This document shows positions 62,716 to 64,000 of a stretch of DNA of 64,000 bases, piece after piece; the stretch's first letter is position 1, and every line of letters starts with the position of its first letter. The DNA is from Beroe forskalii (taxonomy: Eukaryota > Ctenophora > Nuda > Beroida > Beroidae). The position numbers and the translations under genes are program-made. The stretch is from assembly GCA_011033025.1 (NCBI GenBank), contig WFMF01000287.1:62001-126000 (forward strand), in the 5' to 3' direction. The notes beneath the pieces are model-generated. The model searched no databases. It was not told the origin of the DNA and saw only the letters and a list, made by a program, of their open reading frames with translations.

Positions 62716-64000
62716 GGGCTAAATCGCACGAGGACAAAAATCGTGGAAACTTTCATATCTCACCAAAATTCGGATTTTACCTATCGTGCGATTTCATTTT
62801 TTAAGGCCACTTTTCGTGAGATCTGAAAACGTGGTGAGAAAAGTGGTGAAAAGTATCACCGGCCTCAGGAGAGGTGACAGTTTTCACCACAATCGGTGAG
62901 ATCTTTGTGGTGAAATCAAAACTCCGTCCGTTTTTAATATCGGTGAGATTTGTCACCACTGATCACGTGCAGTGACGAAAAGATCACGCGCATGGTCACG
63001 TGATAGCGGTGGAAAGTTTCACGATGGTACAAAAAACCAAAACGCACGGTAGCGGTGAGATATAGCGTTACAACACACGCAGTCATTGACCAATCAGCGC
63101 GCTGCATTCCAAGAGTGCGGGAAACATAGCAAATAGTGGGAAACACAAATAGCACCAATCTTTCTAAATGTGTATCGTTCATATCTTGCTGTGCCTTCTC
63201 ATTTCTGTAGTGTTGCCACTCTGTATTTTGTTTCTCCTCCTGTATTTTCTATCCTATATAATTATGGCATTCCATTGAAGCATTGAAGGTTGTGTTAATT
63301 CCGACTGATTGATGTAGGAACTTCACTGCAAAAATATGTGGCCAAGAATAGACAAAAGTCGAATCAAATAGCAGAGAAAACAGTGAACTGCAGTGAAAGC
63401 AGTGATAGCAGCAGCCCCAACTCTGTAAAAGCAATCATTTCGAGAAAGTTAAAATCATAATATGCAAGAAAGATATATAGTAGTCTCACGACAAGTTTTG
63501 ACCGATTTAAAGGGTAGTACTATATGCGTAGAGTCGTGTTCTACACGCGTTTTATATGTGTTTGTTATGACACACTGTAATTATTAAATACCAATTTAAA
63601 TACACATCTACGCGACCTTTGCTTTTGCGTTACAAAATGCATATCTCCGAGGTTTTTGAGCAAACTTGATGAAACTTTCAGGATATTTAGAGCTAGATAT
63701 GAGCAACATCTCAGTGAAGTTTAGATTCATTTTTGAGCCCCAGAAGCGGAGTTATGACCGAAAAGCCACTTATTGGGCGGTAACTTGAAAACAAAACACC
63801 AGTTTATTTGTCATAACTCAATTTGTGAAGGTCAAAAAGTAGCTACTCAGGATTATTTTGTCATATCTTGCCTGTAATATCCTGAAAATTTGATCAAAAT
63901 TGCTCAAAAAACGGCTGAGTTATGCGCTTTTTTTATTTGTGTAAACAAGCATTGTTTATTATTACCATATAAGGTAATGTGCTTGTTGTGTACAGGGTGT
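62716..64000. other. Non-coding right edge with inverted repeats
   Basis: A short inverted element, GCTAAATCGCACGA to TCGTGCGATTT (62718-62788), is followed by GGTGAGA-rich sequence and CACGTG sites (62963, 63000). At 63640-63930 there is an imperfect inverted pair around TTTTTGAGCAAACTTGATGA. No exon of the Death-domain gene recognised. Confidence 0.5.

Overview
This window looks like nuclear DNA of a marine invertebrate. Genes are split by GT-AG introns, some over 15 kb long. The proteins are animal-type: a plasma-membrane calcium pump, a tubulin-tyrosine-ligase-like enzyme, an SVOP-like transporter, and a protein with a C-terminal Death domain. Degenerate TTAGGG-type repeats are present, and non-coding DNA is packed with small inverted-repeat elements. 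An early-branching animal such as a sponge would fit, but that is inference. I see no operons, rRNA, CRISPR arrays or autonomous transposase.

Layout. (1) 25-3511, minus strand: 5' part of a secreted protein with sushi-like four-cysteine modules; the gene runs off the left edge. (2) 4453-6063, minus strand: an intronless TTLL2-like polyglutamylase. (3) 6.8-10 kb: a GC-rich dispersed repeat, a CA microsatellite and several inverted-repeat elements. (4) 10567 to about 50.3 kb, plus strand: one PMCA-type Ca2+-ATPase gene. Eleven exons read cleanly, including exons of 33 and 30 bases, separated by introns of up to 17 kb. The rest of its 3' coding sequence is present at 48.84-50.3 kb but full of small indels and homopolymers, which looks like a poor local consensus or decay. 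The 15.7-kb intron (15662-31325) holds a nested repeat cluster (20.0-26.7 kb). The 17.1-kb intron (31509-48638) holds an intronless antisense SVOP-like transporter gene (35527-36900). (5) 51.6-62.7 kb: a tandem segmental duplication. Each copy ends in the same three minus-strand exons, encoding the C-terminus of a Death-domain protein. The proteins are identical in both copies, while the non-coding DNA differs by element insertions. (6) 62.7-64 kb: non-coding repeats.

Main points of interest. The last three exons of a Death-domain gene are duplicated. A 14-base minisatellite in that gene appears to be built from its own 3' splice site. A hAT-like non-autonomous element with an 8-base target duplication sits inside a 143-base satellite. 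Telomere-like repeats form the body of a terminal-inverted-repeat element. TGACGTCA is strongly enriched, partly carried by a tiny inverted-repeat element. The calcium-pump gene is damaged at its 3' end. All splice junctions were read by eye and no search was run.
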